Shown here: positions 45,719 through 57,800 of the stretch, piece by piece
Layout of the letters: each line of letters starts with the position of its first letter
Numbering within the stretch: position 1 is the first letter of the stretch
Assembly: GCA_028622995.1 (NCBI GenBank)
Contig: JAJQJQ010000036.1
Location: 806,001-870,000 of the forward strand
Direction of reading: 5' to 3'
Source of the DNA: Panagrolaimus kolymaensis
Taxonomy: Eukaryota; Nematoda; Chromadorea; Rhabditida; Panagrolaimidae
Length of the DNA stretch: 64,000 nucleotides
Notes under the pieces: generated by a model
What the model was told of the DNA's origin: nothing
The model's input: the letters and a program-made list of their open reading frames with translations, nothing else
The model's database searches: none
Translations under genes and position numbers: made by a program

Positions 45719-46739
45719 ATGGCTTCAAAATATCAACAGCAACAAAAAGGAAAAAGGTCTCTATGGACTAAAATTATTCAATGTTTAAATTATCGAAAAG
45801 TTCAAATTGGATGGTTGATTGGTGTTAATGTAACTTTATTAATTATTTTGCTTGCTTTATTTGCTATTATTTATGGATATGTTGAGGTAAGCTTTTTTGT
45901 TTGTTTAATTTCTCGATTGCTTACTTTTTTGTTTTATAGCTAAAACTTCGACGTGAATTGGAAGAAGAAACTATGGATATCGCATTAAAGAATAGTCTCA
46001 TGTTAAATTGTCATTATTATGTTACTCCATGGTTTTTGGTAAGTTATTTTTTTATTTTTGGGGAATCTAAAGGCACAAGCAAATATTGCCAAAAAAAAGG
46101 AGGTAAAACTCATTCCAATCCAGGATTTTTTGTGTGGACAAGATCGATGTTGTTTTATTAACTTTATTTTCTCCTTTTTTGTTTTTTAGAACTTATGTTA
46201 TATGGAAGATACAGCTGAACAATATGCATGGAGGCAATATAAAATATTAAATGCAAGTGATCCAAATTGTGTTGATGTTCATGAAATTGTTCCTTGTTAT
46301 GATGAATCAACAACAACAAAATTAAATGTATATAAAGTTGCAAAACATGAACGTCAAAGATTATTTCCATTTGCTGGTGTATTATTTAGAACATTTCGTA
46401 ATCTGACTATTGCATTAGAAAGAAGTACAATTGAAGTAAAAGTAAGTTCTTTTTTCTCAGGGTTTTTGGGTCAGATATCTCAACTCCAAAACTTTTTGGA
46501 GGTTTTTCTCTTAATAATTCCTTCTTTTTTTTCAGATTCCAATTATAAATCTCAATGAATTTCATGTTGGAAAAATAATTTCATCAAAGGATATATTTAT
46601 GCTATCTGCAACTTGCTTATTTCGTGGATGTGATGGTAAAAATTTCAAAATGATTGATCTTCGTCATGGTTGGCCTAAAAGTTTTTCATCATGTGATCCA
46701 TCAATTTACAAAGATTTTGATTGTTCTGCAACAACATAA
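45719..46739 (+). CDS. Small type II membrane protein, Cys-containing ectodomain
   Basis: Exons 45719-45886, 45940-46038, 46190-46441 and 46536-46739 give 240 residues with all phases 0. A basic N-terminus (MASKYQQQQKGKRSLW) precedes one membrane helix (IGWLIGVNVTLLIILLALFA, about 31-52), then the remainder is extracellular or lumenal: a charged stalk (LKLRRELEEE), LNCHYYVTPWF, NLCYMEDTAEQYAW, CVDVHEIVPCYDE, FPFAGVLFRTFRNLTIALER and CLFRGCDG, ending with SCDPS and DCSATT. About eight Cys in the ectodomain suggest disulfides. I do not recognise the family. Consistent splicing supports a real gene. Confidence 0.68.
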
Positions 46740-47170
46740 CTTTTTTTGTTTTGTTTATTTTGATTTCATAAATTTTTCTTTTGTATGTAAAAATAAATAT
46801 TTTTCACTTGCTTTGTTTGGTTTTCGATAAATTTTAAAGTTTTTAAATTTTTATTATTTTTTTGATTAAAAATAGTTTTTCAAAAAATTTGTTCACATTT
46901 TTCTGAATTGAATGAATAAAAAATAAAAAATAAATGCAATACTGTAATAATAAACTCTCAATTTTTGTTCTAAAAAACAATCTTTTTTTTACAAAAAAGC
47001 AAATGTTAAGACACGACTGTGAGCAAAAAAATAAAAATGGACATACATATAAAAAAAAAGAATCACCGGTGTTTTTAAATGAAAAAATAAACATACATAT
47101 AAAAATTTTGTGGAAATAAAAAAATGCAATGAATGAAAGGTATAAAAAAATCGAAAAACTAATTCCCGTA
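46740..47170. other. Spacer before a MITE
   Basis: AT-rich 3' flank of the membrane-protein gene with an AATAAA at about 46792. Short open frames on both strands look accidental. Confidence 0.4.
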
Positions 47171-47412
47171 CATACATGGGCAAGGGAGTGTGTCAAGGTT
47201 TTTTTGCTAGCGGTACCCCAAATTTTCCAAAGGGTCTCCCCTCTCTGCTATTTTTTGGCTAGCAGAAAAAAAAGCGGTACCCTCAGAATACAGAAAAAAA
47301 TTTCCCTTGGTAACCCCTGTGGATTTTTTTCATTTTCTAAAAAACCTCAGCGGTACCCCGGTACCTCTGGGTGTGTCAAAACACACCCAAACACACCCTG
47401 TGCCCATATGTG
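47171..47412. mobile_element. Short non-autonomous hAT-type element (MITE), 242 bp
   Basis: An 8-bp direct repeat TTCCCGTA flanks it (47163-47170 and 47413-47420). The ends are imperfect inverted repeats beginning CATACATGGGCAAGGGAGTG on the left and CACATATGGGCACAGGGTG on the complementary right, so it has CA...TG ends and an 8-bp duplication as for hAT. The inside is far richer in G and C than the surroundings and contains three GCGGTACC boxes plus a small palindrome GGGTGTG-TCAAAA-CACACCC. No coding capacity. Its ends do not match the 4 kb hAT at 23296, so another element would have mobilised it. Confidence 0.75.
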
Positions 47413-47420
47413 TTCCCGTA

Positions 47421-47808
47421 TAAAATACATAAAAAAAATAATAACAACAATTTTTGTTTATTGGAGAGAATTTATAAAAAAAAGATTAGCTTTCTCTGGC
47501 AGAAAAAAATGTTTAAAAAAAATTTTAAGCAGTAAAAATGAAAAACTAAATTCAGCTTCACCGGAAATTTAGAAGTTGAAAAAAAAAGAAAGGAAAAGAA
47601 AGAAACGTAACTCGGGATTTGACACAAAAAAATGTAATATCACACATTTTGATTTTTTTTATAAAATTTTTTACAAATCTAAAAACTAAAATTTCACAGG
47701 TTTGTTTGTTGATTTGGCCGTCGGAAAAATAATAATGTTCAAATAAATTTTATATGTAAAAATTAATTTTTCGATAATGAAGGTGGTGGAGTGGCGGGTG
47801 GAATTTTA
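47421..47808. other. 3' flank of SPSB gene
   Basis: AT-rich; probably holds the SPSB 3' untranslated region (minus strand). No other feature seen. Confidence 0.4.
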
Positions 47809-50800
47809 TTATTTGTACATAATATAATTTTGTAATATCGTTGGAATAGGTAATCGTTGAATTTTGTTTTGATTTATTCCTTTACCAATTTGTAATCGAA
47901 CAGTTCGTCGACAAACATCCATTAATTGTCGGGGTTCAGCTAAAAAAAAAAAACAGAGATATCAATTTTTAAAAAATCTATAACCTTTTTATGCAAATTT
48001 TTTGAAATAGTTTCGAACTTGAAAATAAACTTTTGTAAGTAAATTTATTTTTGGAAATATTTTGGACCATTAAAAAACGCGACAAAAATATTTTTTTAAA
48101 GACAGTTTTTTATTTAAAAAAAAAACTTACGATCTAATCCACCCATATATTTCATCGTGACTTCACAATGACCCCACACAGCTGATACAATAGGAAATAA
48201 TTTTTTTCCTTTCAAATCACAAAATGCAATACCCAAAAATTTTTCATCCGTTGAAAAAGCCATATATCCATCATCCATATCTAATATGCAATAAAATGAA
48301 TCAGGTACTTGAAAGGATGCTTCACCTATGGATGATGAAGATGGGTAAGTCCATCCATTAGTTTGTTTTCCATCATTATAACATTTATTCCTTACTATAA
48401 ATAATTAATTAATTAAAAAGTTAACTATTGTAGTTGTTTTTCGACATTGTGAAAATTATTAATTTGGTTTAAAAATTTTTTTAGCGAGTTTTCAAATGTT
48501 TGCAAGTTTTTGTTTGGAAATTCACAATTTTTTTAATTTAAAAATGAATGCATTTTTTTGTGAAACTATTTTAGAAAAGAATTAATTTAAAAGAACTTTT
48601 AAAACACTTAATATAATTTTTTGGCTTTTAAAACGTAATAATTTTTTTTGGCTATGAATGTGAAAAATATTTTTGGATTTCTAACGCTAAAAATCACTTT
48701 TTTCTAGCAATGAAGAAAGTAGCTTTCTATCAACAAAAAAATATTTAAATTTTTAGAAAAGCTAGCTAAACTTTTTTTCATTTGGCATAAAATTAAAAAA
48801 TCTTTTTGGAGTTTTGTAACAAAAAAAACATACTTATATCCCATCCATATGATTCAGGATTTTGTCCTATTAAAGAAACATATCCAACTTGATGCAATGC
48901 CGCGGCTTTGGTTGCAACTCCAATAACCGCATGAGTTCCACGCATCCTTTGAGGCCAAGTAATTTTCCATACATGAAATCCACGAGAATAACCCATTTTT
49001 CCTCGAATGCAATCGGTGGATTGAGCCACGGGATGTCGATGAAAAGTTAATTTATCATCATCTTTAACAAAAATATTTAATGATCGATCTTCGGGATTCC
49101 ATGAATGTTTTTCTTCGGTTTCTTGATCCAATGGAGGTTGAGAAAGTATTGTATCTAATCTTGTTGGCTTTAATGTGCCTCCATCCAAAGCATAATATGG
49201 GTGATTCTGAAATATATTTTTATGTTTTTTATGGCAAAAAAAATAATCTTTTTCTTTTTATAGTTTTTTTGTGTATTAATTTTAGTAAATTTTTGACAGA
49301 ATTTAAAAAAAAACATTATTAAACTTTGTTGGCAAGAAATAAAAATTTAACCAAGAACACTTTTCTCAAGGAATTAAAATTTTTTTTATTAATGTTTTTA
49401 TTAAGTTTTTGTTTTTAAAAAAATCGTTGATTGTGGACAAATTTAGAATAAAAAGTTTGTTAATTATGAAAAGATTTTTAAAATAATTTTAAAAAATTAA
49501 AAAAGAATTTGTAAAAAATATGTTTCATTTTTTTGAAGCTTTCTAATATATTTTTTTTCATCGTTTGCTATTAATAAATTATTTATAAATCTTTTCCCCA
49601 AAAAAATTTAAAGCCTTACAAATGGATTAGCCGCACATTCACATCTGGATGAATTTTTTTGTGAATTTATTCTTTTTTGAGATCTTGGAATATTTGTCGC
49701 CGTCGATAAGGAATTCGATGATGAAGCAGGATTAATATTTTCTGATGAAAATGGTCTTAATGAAGAAATTGTGTTGGAATCATTTCTGCTACGTGTAAAT
49801 GAATCAAATATTGTCATTCCAGTTGCTGCTGCTGCGGCTGCTGATGCGGCGGCGGCTGCTGGCATTATTCCTCCTCCTCTTTCTCGTTCTCGATGATGAT
49901 GATTATTTCTTGTGGAAGATGAAGAATTATTTGGTCCCACTGGAGGAAGTAAACTGCCACGAAGTAAATGATTTCTCCTCGAAGCACTTGATGCAGTGGT
50001 TATTGGACCCGGTATTGAAGGTGTCGTCGTTGTTAATTGCCAAGGAAATACTGATATTGTCGATGGATGATGAAGATTGATTATTGTAGGGGATGCTGAA
50101 AAAATAAAAACATTTTATATAAATAGTTTCATTTTTTAAATTCATAATTTTTGTTTCGAAAACATTATTATTTTCATGTCGAAAACTAACAAAAAATAAT
50201 TTTAAAATTTAACTGATTTAAAATTTTTCCAAATTAAATAAAATGAATCTTTTTATAAGTAAGATTGAGTTTCAAAAGGACAATAGCTTTTTAAAAATAT
50301 TTTATCGTCTCAAAGTGGGAATATTAATATTCTCCAACAAAATAAGAAAAAAGATAAAAAACTGAAAAAAAATCTGGAAATGAAAATCAAAAAAGAAGAA
50401 GAAAAAATGAAATATTGTTTTGTTTGATCAACAAAAAATAATTTAGTCGATTATCAAAACTATTTCCTTTTTTTCCTAAGAAAAATATAAAAACAGCAGG
50501 TTTATTAGTGGTCTTTTCCTTGTTTCCCCTTTCCCCTTTCTGTTGATCATCATCAATATCAAAAAAATATATATAATTAAAATGACGTAATTATTTTTTC
50601 TTTATTCTTCTTCTTCGTTGTCTCAAAAAAAGCTTTGTGGTTGTTATTTTTTATTGGTTGGTAAAAAAAGAAATAAAAAAAAGTAAAATCAATTGATAAA
50701 ATTTTTATTGATGTTTGTTTCTTAATTTAGAAACAGAAAAAATAATGAACATAATAGTGTAATAGTTTAAACAAAAAAATTTTTATCAAACGTTCCACTC

Positions 50801-51835
50801 TTTTTTAAAGTAAAAATCTTTTATGTATCGGTTTTTCAAAGCCAAAAAAATATGAAAACTCTAAAAATTATTTTAAAAAATAATATTTTATTTTCTTTAA
50901 AATTTTCTTGAAAAGTTTTGAACTTTTGCAAGCAAGGCTTCATGTTTTATTTCTTATTATTTTTAGAGCTATAAAGCAGCGTGTTTTTGTTTGCTTTTTA
51001 TAATATCGAAAATCGTAGAAAATTTTGTGGCAATTTTTGCAGTTAATAAGCTCGCCTACAAAAAGCAACAAAAATTTTCTTTTTTGTTTGGAGTTGATTT
51101 TTAGCTAACTCAAAGCAAACGATTGATTCGAGACTGCAAAATAATTTTAACCATTTTTAAATTTTCTTCTCAAATCCATTGTATTTTTTAAATTTACTTA
51201 TTTCTCTTACCATGTGAACGATTTTCATTATCTTCGCTATTTTCACTTCTAACAGATTTCCACGAAGCTGTGGAATCCGTATCTGAATCAGATGAAGACG
51301 AGCTTGATAATAGCACATCTCCAATCATTTCATCATCTTCCTCATCATCTTCACCCTCCTCGTCATCTTCCGTTGTTGCTACCATTGATGGAGGATTAAT
51401 AGAATTTGTATTTGTATTTGTTGTTGTATCAATTTGAATAAAATGTCCATTATTTACTGCTTCATTAGCATCCACAAGCCTTACAACAGCATGATATATT
51501 TCATCATTCGCTGGTACCGCTTCATCATCATCAAATTCATCGGTGTCATCAGTTTCCATTAAATAATAATTTTCTCTTGACTCGGAATTTTGTATTGGAG
51601 TATCAACATCCACTTCCATTATTTGATCATCGTCGTCTACTATTATCATCGAAGCAGCAGCAGCAGTCGCCGATGAGGCTGATGTGGTTTCAAAATTATT
51701 TCGTGTTGTCGTTGTCATTGGTGTTGGGGTTCCTAAATATAATCTTAAATCTGAATTATTTGGATGATCCAATGCCGCCGTCGCTGAAGGTGATGATAAT
51801 CTGGCATTAAAGGTTAAAGGCATAAAATTAACCAT
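47809..51835 (-). CDS. SPSB1: SPRY domain/SOCS box protein (SPSB1/4, gustavus type) with long N-terminus
   Basis: Exons 51835-51211, 50095-49620, 49206-48834, 48394-48131 and 47939-47809 give 622 residues. The last about 255 residues match SPSB1/SPSB4 well: KPTRLDTILSQPP, HSWNPEDRSLNIFVKDDDKL, TFHRHPVAQSTDCIRGKMGY, QRMRGTHAVIGVATK, DSFYCILDMDDGYMAFS, FPIVSAVWGHCEVTMKYM, then a SOCS box (LMDVCRRTVRLQIGKG, LPIPTILQNYIMYK). SPSB proteins present peptide-motif substrates to Cullin-5 ubiquitin ligases through the SOCS box. The first about 365 residues are low-complexity with acidic runs (DDDDQIMEVDVD, EDDEEGEDDEEDDE), Ser runs and poly-Ala, far longer than usual. An in-frame stop lies just upstream of the ATG at 51835, which supports that start. 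Introns are long (up to 1,115 bp). Confidence 0.9.
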
Positions 51836-54800
51836 TCGAAATTAGTGTTTTGTGTTTTTTTCTTTCGTTGTTACTTCCTCGCCTAAAAGTATAACTTTTT
51901 TAAACCATTTGTGTCGAAATAAAAATTAATTAAAATAAAATCTTTATGAGACCCAAAAAGCGAGTCAAGACAAAAAAACCACGAAAAAGCAGCAGAAAAA
52001 AGTACACGTTGCATTTTGCTGATACATGCCCGCTACAAAAAAACCCCAAGGTTTTTAACGTAAGAAAAAAAATTAATGTTTAGACTTTATATATTTTTTT
52101 ATCATTAAAACAAGCAAAAAAAAAGAAAAGGAATAAAAATGAAAAAAATGGAGATAAAAAATATTATAGGCTTACTTTTTTAAAGGAATCAATCAAATAA
52201 AGAAAGCATTTCAGAATCAAAAAAGGGAGAAAAAAAATAACGACATCGATGCAAAAAAAGTACAAAAAAGTTTTACATAGCTAATTACTTTTGATGAAGA
52301 AGAAAAAAAGACTATTTATATTTAGAGCTGCACTTTATAGAAATGATCGGAGAATAAAAAAATAAAAAAGGGGTTTGAAAAAGTAGCGATGTTGTAAATA
52401 ATTTTTTTAAATAAAAAATAAAATTAATATTCAAAATCAGTGAGAAAAGGATAAATGTGGGCAGAGTGAGAGAAAAAACTCTGTATTGGTTTGGAGCATT
52501 GCATAACAATGAAAAAAATAAATAAAATAAAAAGTGTAGGAGTTTACAAAACAAAAATTATAAATAAATTTCATAAAAAATCTAAATAATTAGTAAATCA
52601 ATAGAATTTTGTCGTTTCAGTACAATATATTTTTTCTGTATTAAATCAATCAGTCTGAATCATCAGATGGTTAAAAATTTCAAAAAAAATCTGCGGAAAT
52701 AAAGTATAACTAACTTAAAGATGCAACAGCAGCACTAACAATTTGAGGATGTCCTCATCGTCGACTTCGTTCTTTTTCTTTTCATTCGTTTCATAAAAAT
52801 TGATGAATGTTTGGGAGAAGCAACAAAAAAAAACTAGCTTTTTAGCAACCATAGAAGAAGAAAAAAGAAGAAGAACTCTTCTCTATTTTCATTCCCTCTT
52901 AAACTCTCGAGACTCGACCGGATAAGAAGAAGAAGAAAAAAAAACCGAGGGAGAGAAGACAAAACACAGAAAAAAATATATATGCTATGCTTTTTTTTTA
53001 GTTTTTTTTTATCTAACAACTCGGCAGGCGGAAGAGGAACCTAGGCTTGGATCTTTTTGCTTGGATGAAAGATAGAGAGGTTCTTATTTTTTTTTTTGAG
53101 GAAGATGAAGACGATCGCTACTCACAACTCGCGAGAGAGAAATAAAAAGTAAGGAAGTGATGGAAAAAAAAAACTATCATCATTATTTCCTTAATGCACT
53201 TGTTTATATGAAAAAAAGAAGAGAGGTTGCTGTTTTTTTTTTTGGTTGATTGGAAAATTGTGTGCTTTGAACTTGAAAAAATAAGAAAAATATAAGAGAT
53301 AGTAAAAAAAATTGTTTGGAGATCTTTGGAAGCAGAAGAAAAATTAAATTCAAGATTAAAAAAAATCGAGTGCTTTCTGGGTGCTGCTTTTAAAATAATA
53401 ATAAAAAAAAGTCTAAGAAATAAATAAACTTTTAATTTAAAAATCTTTTTTTCTTTTTTAAGTGGCCAGAAAATATTCATCAAAAAAATAAGTAACAGTT
53501 TAGAAAGGAGTGAAGCAGTAAAAAAAGTGACGTGAATTTAGGTGCATTAAAAAAAGTATGATTAATCTTTTTGGCACCACAACCAAGCAAATAAAAAATC
53601 GTATAAAATAAAGTAAAAATACAAAATTTTAATAAGCTTTAAAATTAGCAAAATGAAAATCTTTTAATAATGCTATAAATAATAATTTGCATTTTCTTCA
53701 AAAATAAGAAACTTATGAATATGGATAAAATTGGTTACAATTAAAGGCAATATTTTTTTTTAAATTTGTTATTTTCTTTAAAAGAAATTTAAAGTGGCCT
53801 TAATTTATTAAGAAAAAAAAATAATAAATAATTTTAATTATTACTTCTTTGTGTGGAATAATTATTTCTTATTAGGAATCTAATCAAGAAATAAATGTGC
53901 TTTTTTAATTGTATATTTGAATACCATCACTGATCTCCAACAAAAAAAATAACGAAGAAACCAAAAAAATTATCATCTTAGCAAAGAAAAAAAATCGTAG
54001 AGATAACACACAAAAAAAGAAAAAAATCAGCAACAAAAAATATTTAAAAAATCAAATAAAATAAAATATGTTTGTTAACAAACATAAACAGCAGCAGCAG
54101 CAACGTAGAATAAGAAAAAAATAATCATCAGCAACAAAAAGCAAAAAAAGAAAAGGAATAAATATATTCGATAAATAAAATATAAAAAAAATTCGCTTAA
54201 AAAATTTTTTTTTGTTGATTTATTTATTTTTTTCTTTTTTGCTTTTTTTTTTTGCGGAAGAGAAATAAATAAATGAAACGAAGAAACACGAGGACGACGA
54301 CTTCACTTCGCTCGATCGAATGTTTGATGATTGAAGGCGGTGGCGGCCTAGCTAGAGAGAAGGAAGTGTGTTTGGTGCCTGCGCAAAAACTTCTGTTTCT
54401 GTGGTTTTTGATGGCTGTGATTTTTTTTTTGATTCTATGCATTTCATTTTTCTCAACAGCAAAAAAAAATTTTGTGGCTGGCTCTGGTGGTTGGTTGCCT
54501 GATGATTATATTTATTTATTTCTATACGCACCCACCCCACCTCGCACAATTGCTGCTACATATGCTCAAAGGAGGGAAATTGATGGAATGAATGGGTGAC
54601 AAATAAATATAAATGAAAAAAAAACCACAAACATAGATGATGATTATGACAGACACATACATGCCTGCATGCATGCATTCAAACATATAACCGCTTCGAT
54701 TCTTTTGAATATATTTTTTTGACTAGTTATTGCAAACATTTTTTCTTCTTCTCTTCATCTGTTCACTTTTTTTTCAACCATTTCCTCTCTTTTCTGTCGT

Positions 54801-57800
54801 CTCCAGACCCAGAAACCGGCTGAATAGACACATACACAACCGCAACGACGACGACTAACCACCACCGCCATCAGCATCTTTCATGAATAGCAAAGAAAAA
54901 AAAAGAAAGAATATTTTTTTGATCAAAAAATTCACAAACAAAATTTTTTGGAGCGTTTGTTTTTCCTATCGCATGTTGTGGCTTTTTTGTGACTGACTGA
55001 CTGACTAACGCCCGCTTGAAAACATTGGTTTTTTGTTTAAATTCAGAAAAAAAAGATGTATTAGAGTTCGTTCTTCTTTTTTTTTAATTTCTACAAGGCC
55101 AAATTTGATGATCATCACTACCACCAATTATCTATCACCAACAACCATAGCCGCCATTAGTGTTCATTTTTTTCTTTCTTTCTTTCGTCTTATTCGCTCG
55201 ATAATGGTGGTGATTTTTTTTTTTTTGCCTATTGCAATATATTAGTCACAAACTGCTCTACGACTAACAACTAATTTAGTTCTTCACCCCGCCCGCAAAA
55301 TATTTAGAAGAAAATGCAACATCGAAAAAAACTTTGCCTCGGGGCTTTGTGGAAAAAAGGGTTTCGCGCTTCTTGAAATTTGATGGTTTTGGTTTTTTGG
55401 TTTTGGTTTTTAGCGTGACCATAATAATCAAGCTTCCAAAAATGAAAAAAAAAATGGAAAAAAGATTATATTAGTTTTTCAATAAATAAATAATCAAGGT
55501 TAAACAATATTTAATGCGGCGAAATAAAAAAGTTATCATTATTACTCGTTTGTTTTTGTTGGTCTTTGTTTGAATTTTTTTTTCTAAACAAAGCAATAGA
55601 AAAAGGAAAACTATAAAACTAAAGCCAATGCAACGAAAGATATAATATAAAATAAACTAAACAAAGTTAAAATTAGTAACAAAAACGTTTCGTTTCAATA
55701 TAGTCTGCTTGCTTAATAGAAGCCATGATTGGAAATGAATGAGCCTAGATTTTTAAGTTCCAATTTCTCTTCTTTCTTTTTTTTTATCAACAACAAAGAA
55801 AGAACGACAAGAAACCGGAACAAAAAATATTTTTATGCATACATATATAAAAAAAAATGAAAGCCAAAATTAGAAGCAAGCTCCGTGTATTGGTTTCCAA
55901 AATAAAGAAAAAATAAAGATAAACAGTTAATATTTTTGGGAGAAAGTCTAGCTATAAAATAGAATGATCTAAGCAATCAAAAGTTTCAAAATATAACCTA
56001 TGCTTTCAAATAAATGATTTCTAGAAAAATGAAATATTATATCACAGCGATTTTCGACTCGAGAAAATACCATTTTTAAAAATTCGAACATAAAAGAAAT
56101 GAAAATTAATTAACTATTTTATTTTTAGAAAATTTGCTAATGAAATCGACAATTATAATCCCTAATTATTCACAAACTCTTTAATCATAACTTTTAATTA
56201 TTTAGCGAAAATCGAAATAGTTTGTTCTATAGAAATGTGTGAGTAAAAACCCCAAATAAACCCTTCAAAAACAAAATCTAGCATTTTTTTAAAGTAATAA
56301 AAAATCAAACAAAAAAATTATATCGAAGCAGCAGCAATTATTTTTTTTTATCACCATCCATGCTGATGATTCTTGGCCCCTCATTAATGTCAAAGTCTTA
56401 AAAATGTTTCTCTCTCTATCTCTATTGCTTGATTTTCTGATAACAAAAAAAAACACCCCTCATGTCAGTTCCGTGCCTGGCATTTTTTTACAACAATAAA
56501 CGGCTGTTTGCTGATTTAAACAGAAAAAAATATATGCGCCTATTAACTTTTAACTATCCATGATTTTTTTGTGGGTGCTAGGGTTGATTGTCATGGATCA
56601 AGTTTTTTTCTCGTTGTTGATAAGACTCTTTCACTCAACAAAATAAAAAAAGAGCTAATAGCTAATGATGAAAAGAAGTTAGACTTTAATCTTTTTTATT
56701 TTTATTTTTTTGATGTCAAAAAAAAAAGTAAGAATGTACCTTTCAATCATGGAAAAAAGAGAATAAAAACAGATTTTTTTCATGAAACAAAAAAAAAATG
56801 AGAAAAAGAAAGTAACAGCTGTAATTGAAAAATAAAGTAGGGTTATGGAAAAAAAAATATCAGCAAGGGGTCTATCAAAATAAAAATATGAATTAGAAGA
56901 GAGAGAAAAAATAAAGTATAAAAACGCAAATAAGTAACAAATCTAAATTAAGCTTTGGTTGATAGATAAAAACTTTATAATCTGATTTTAGCAATATTTA
57001 ACAAAAATAAAATAAAACGCGAGTCAAGATTTTTTTTTGTTGAAATTCACTATAAATTAAAGAAAACGGTATAAATTAAAAATTAATGGAAACATTTTGC
57101 GGATATTGTTTTAAATCTTCCTATTTTTTCTTAAATGGTTAACCTCCAACAAATAATATGAAAATTCTAAATTCAGAAAAAATTAAAGAATAAGAAATTT
57201 AAAAAAAATGAATCGAATTTGGAATTTTAAAAATTAGCAATCTCTATATTTTTTACTTGAAAGTTCTTATAAAAATAGATCAAAATACAATACTTAAAAA
57301 TATAAGAATTTGTTAACCTTCCATAAATCAAAAAAAGAAGATCTAACTCACTCTATTTTTGCATCAGAAAAATCTCTTCTCTGGAGCAAAAGAGCAAAAA
57401 AAATTGTTCCAAAAAAACAGCTTATAACTTTTTTTTGTTACTTCATTGTTGTTGTCTACCATAATCCGTAGAAGATCAAAAAAAATTTAAAAAAATGAAA
57501 CAAGTTCATCCCGTTTTTTTTAAATTCAACAATTGAAAAATACTCAAATACAACAAATCCAAATTCGATCGAAATTCTTTTAAAATTTTAGACAAAAAGA
57601 AAAGTAACAGTTTTTTGATTTTTTCTTTCCTTCCTAGTTTAAGCTTCTCGAAAATGAATGCAAAAAAAAAAATAGAGAGAAAGGAAACAGACACTTTTGC
57701 TGTGTTTTTTTTTCTTCATGAACGCTGGCTGCTTTTTCCATTGCTTGCATGAATTTTTTTTTCTTCCGACAAGCATGCAAAAAACTAGCAAAAAAACAAA

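Noticed and set aside
47129..47572. 147-codon open frame on the plus strand
   Set aside because: It spans the 242-bp MITE and both flanks, so the frame is an insertion artefact.
54273..54599. 108-codon open frame on the plus strand
   Set aside because: Low-complexity start, no splice partner, overlapping open frames on the other strand and no domain; looks accidental.
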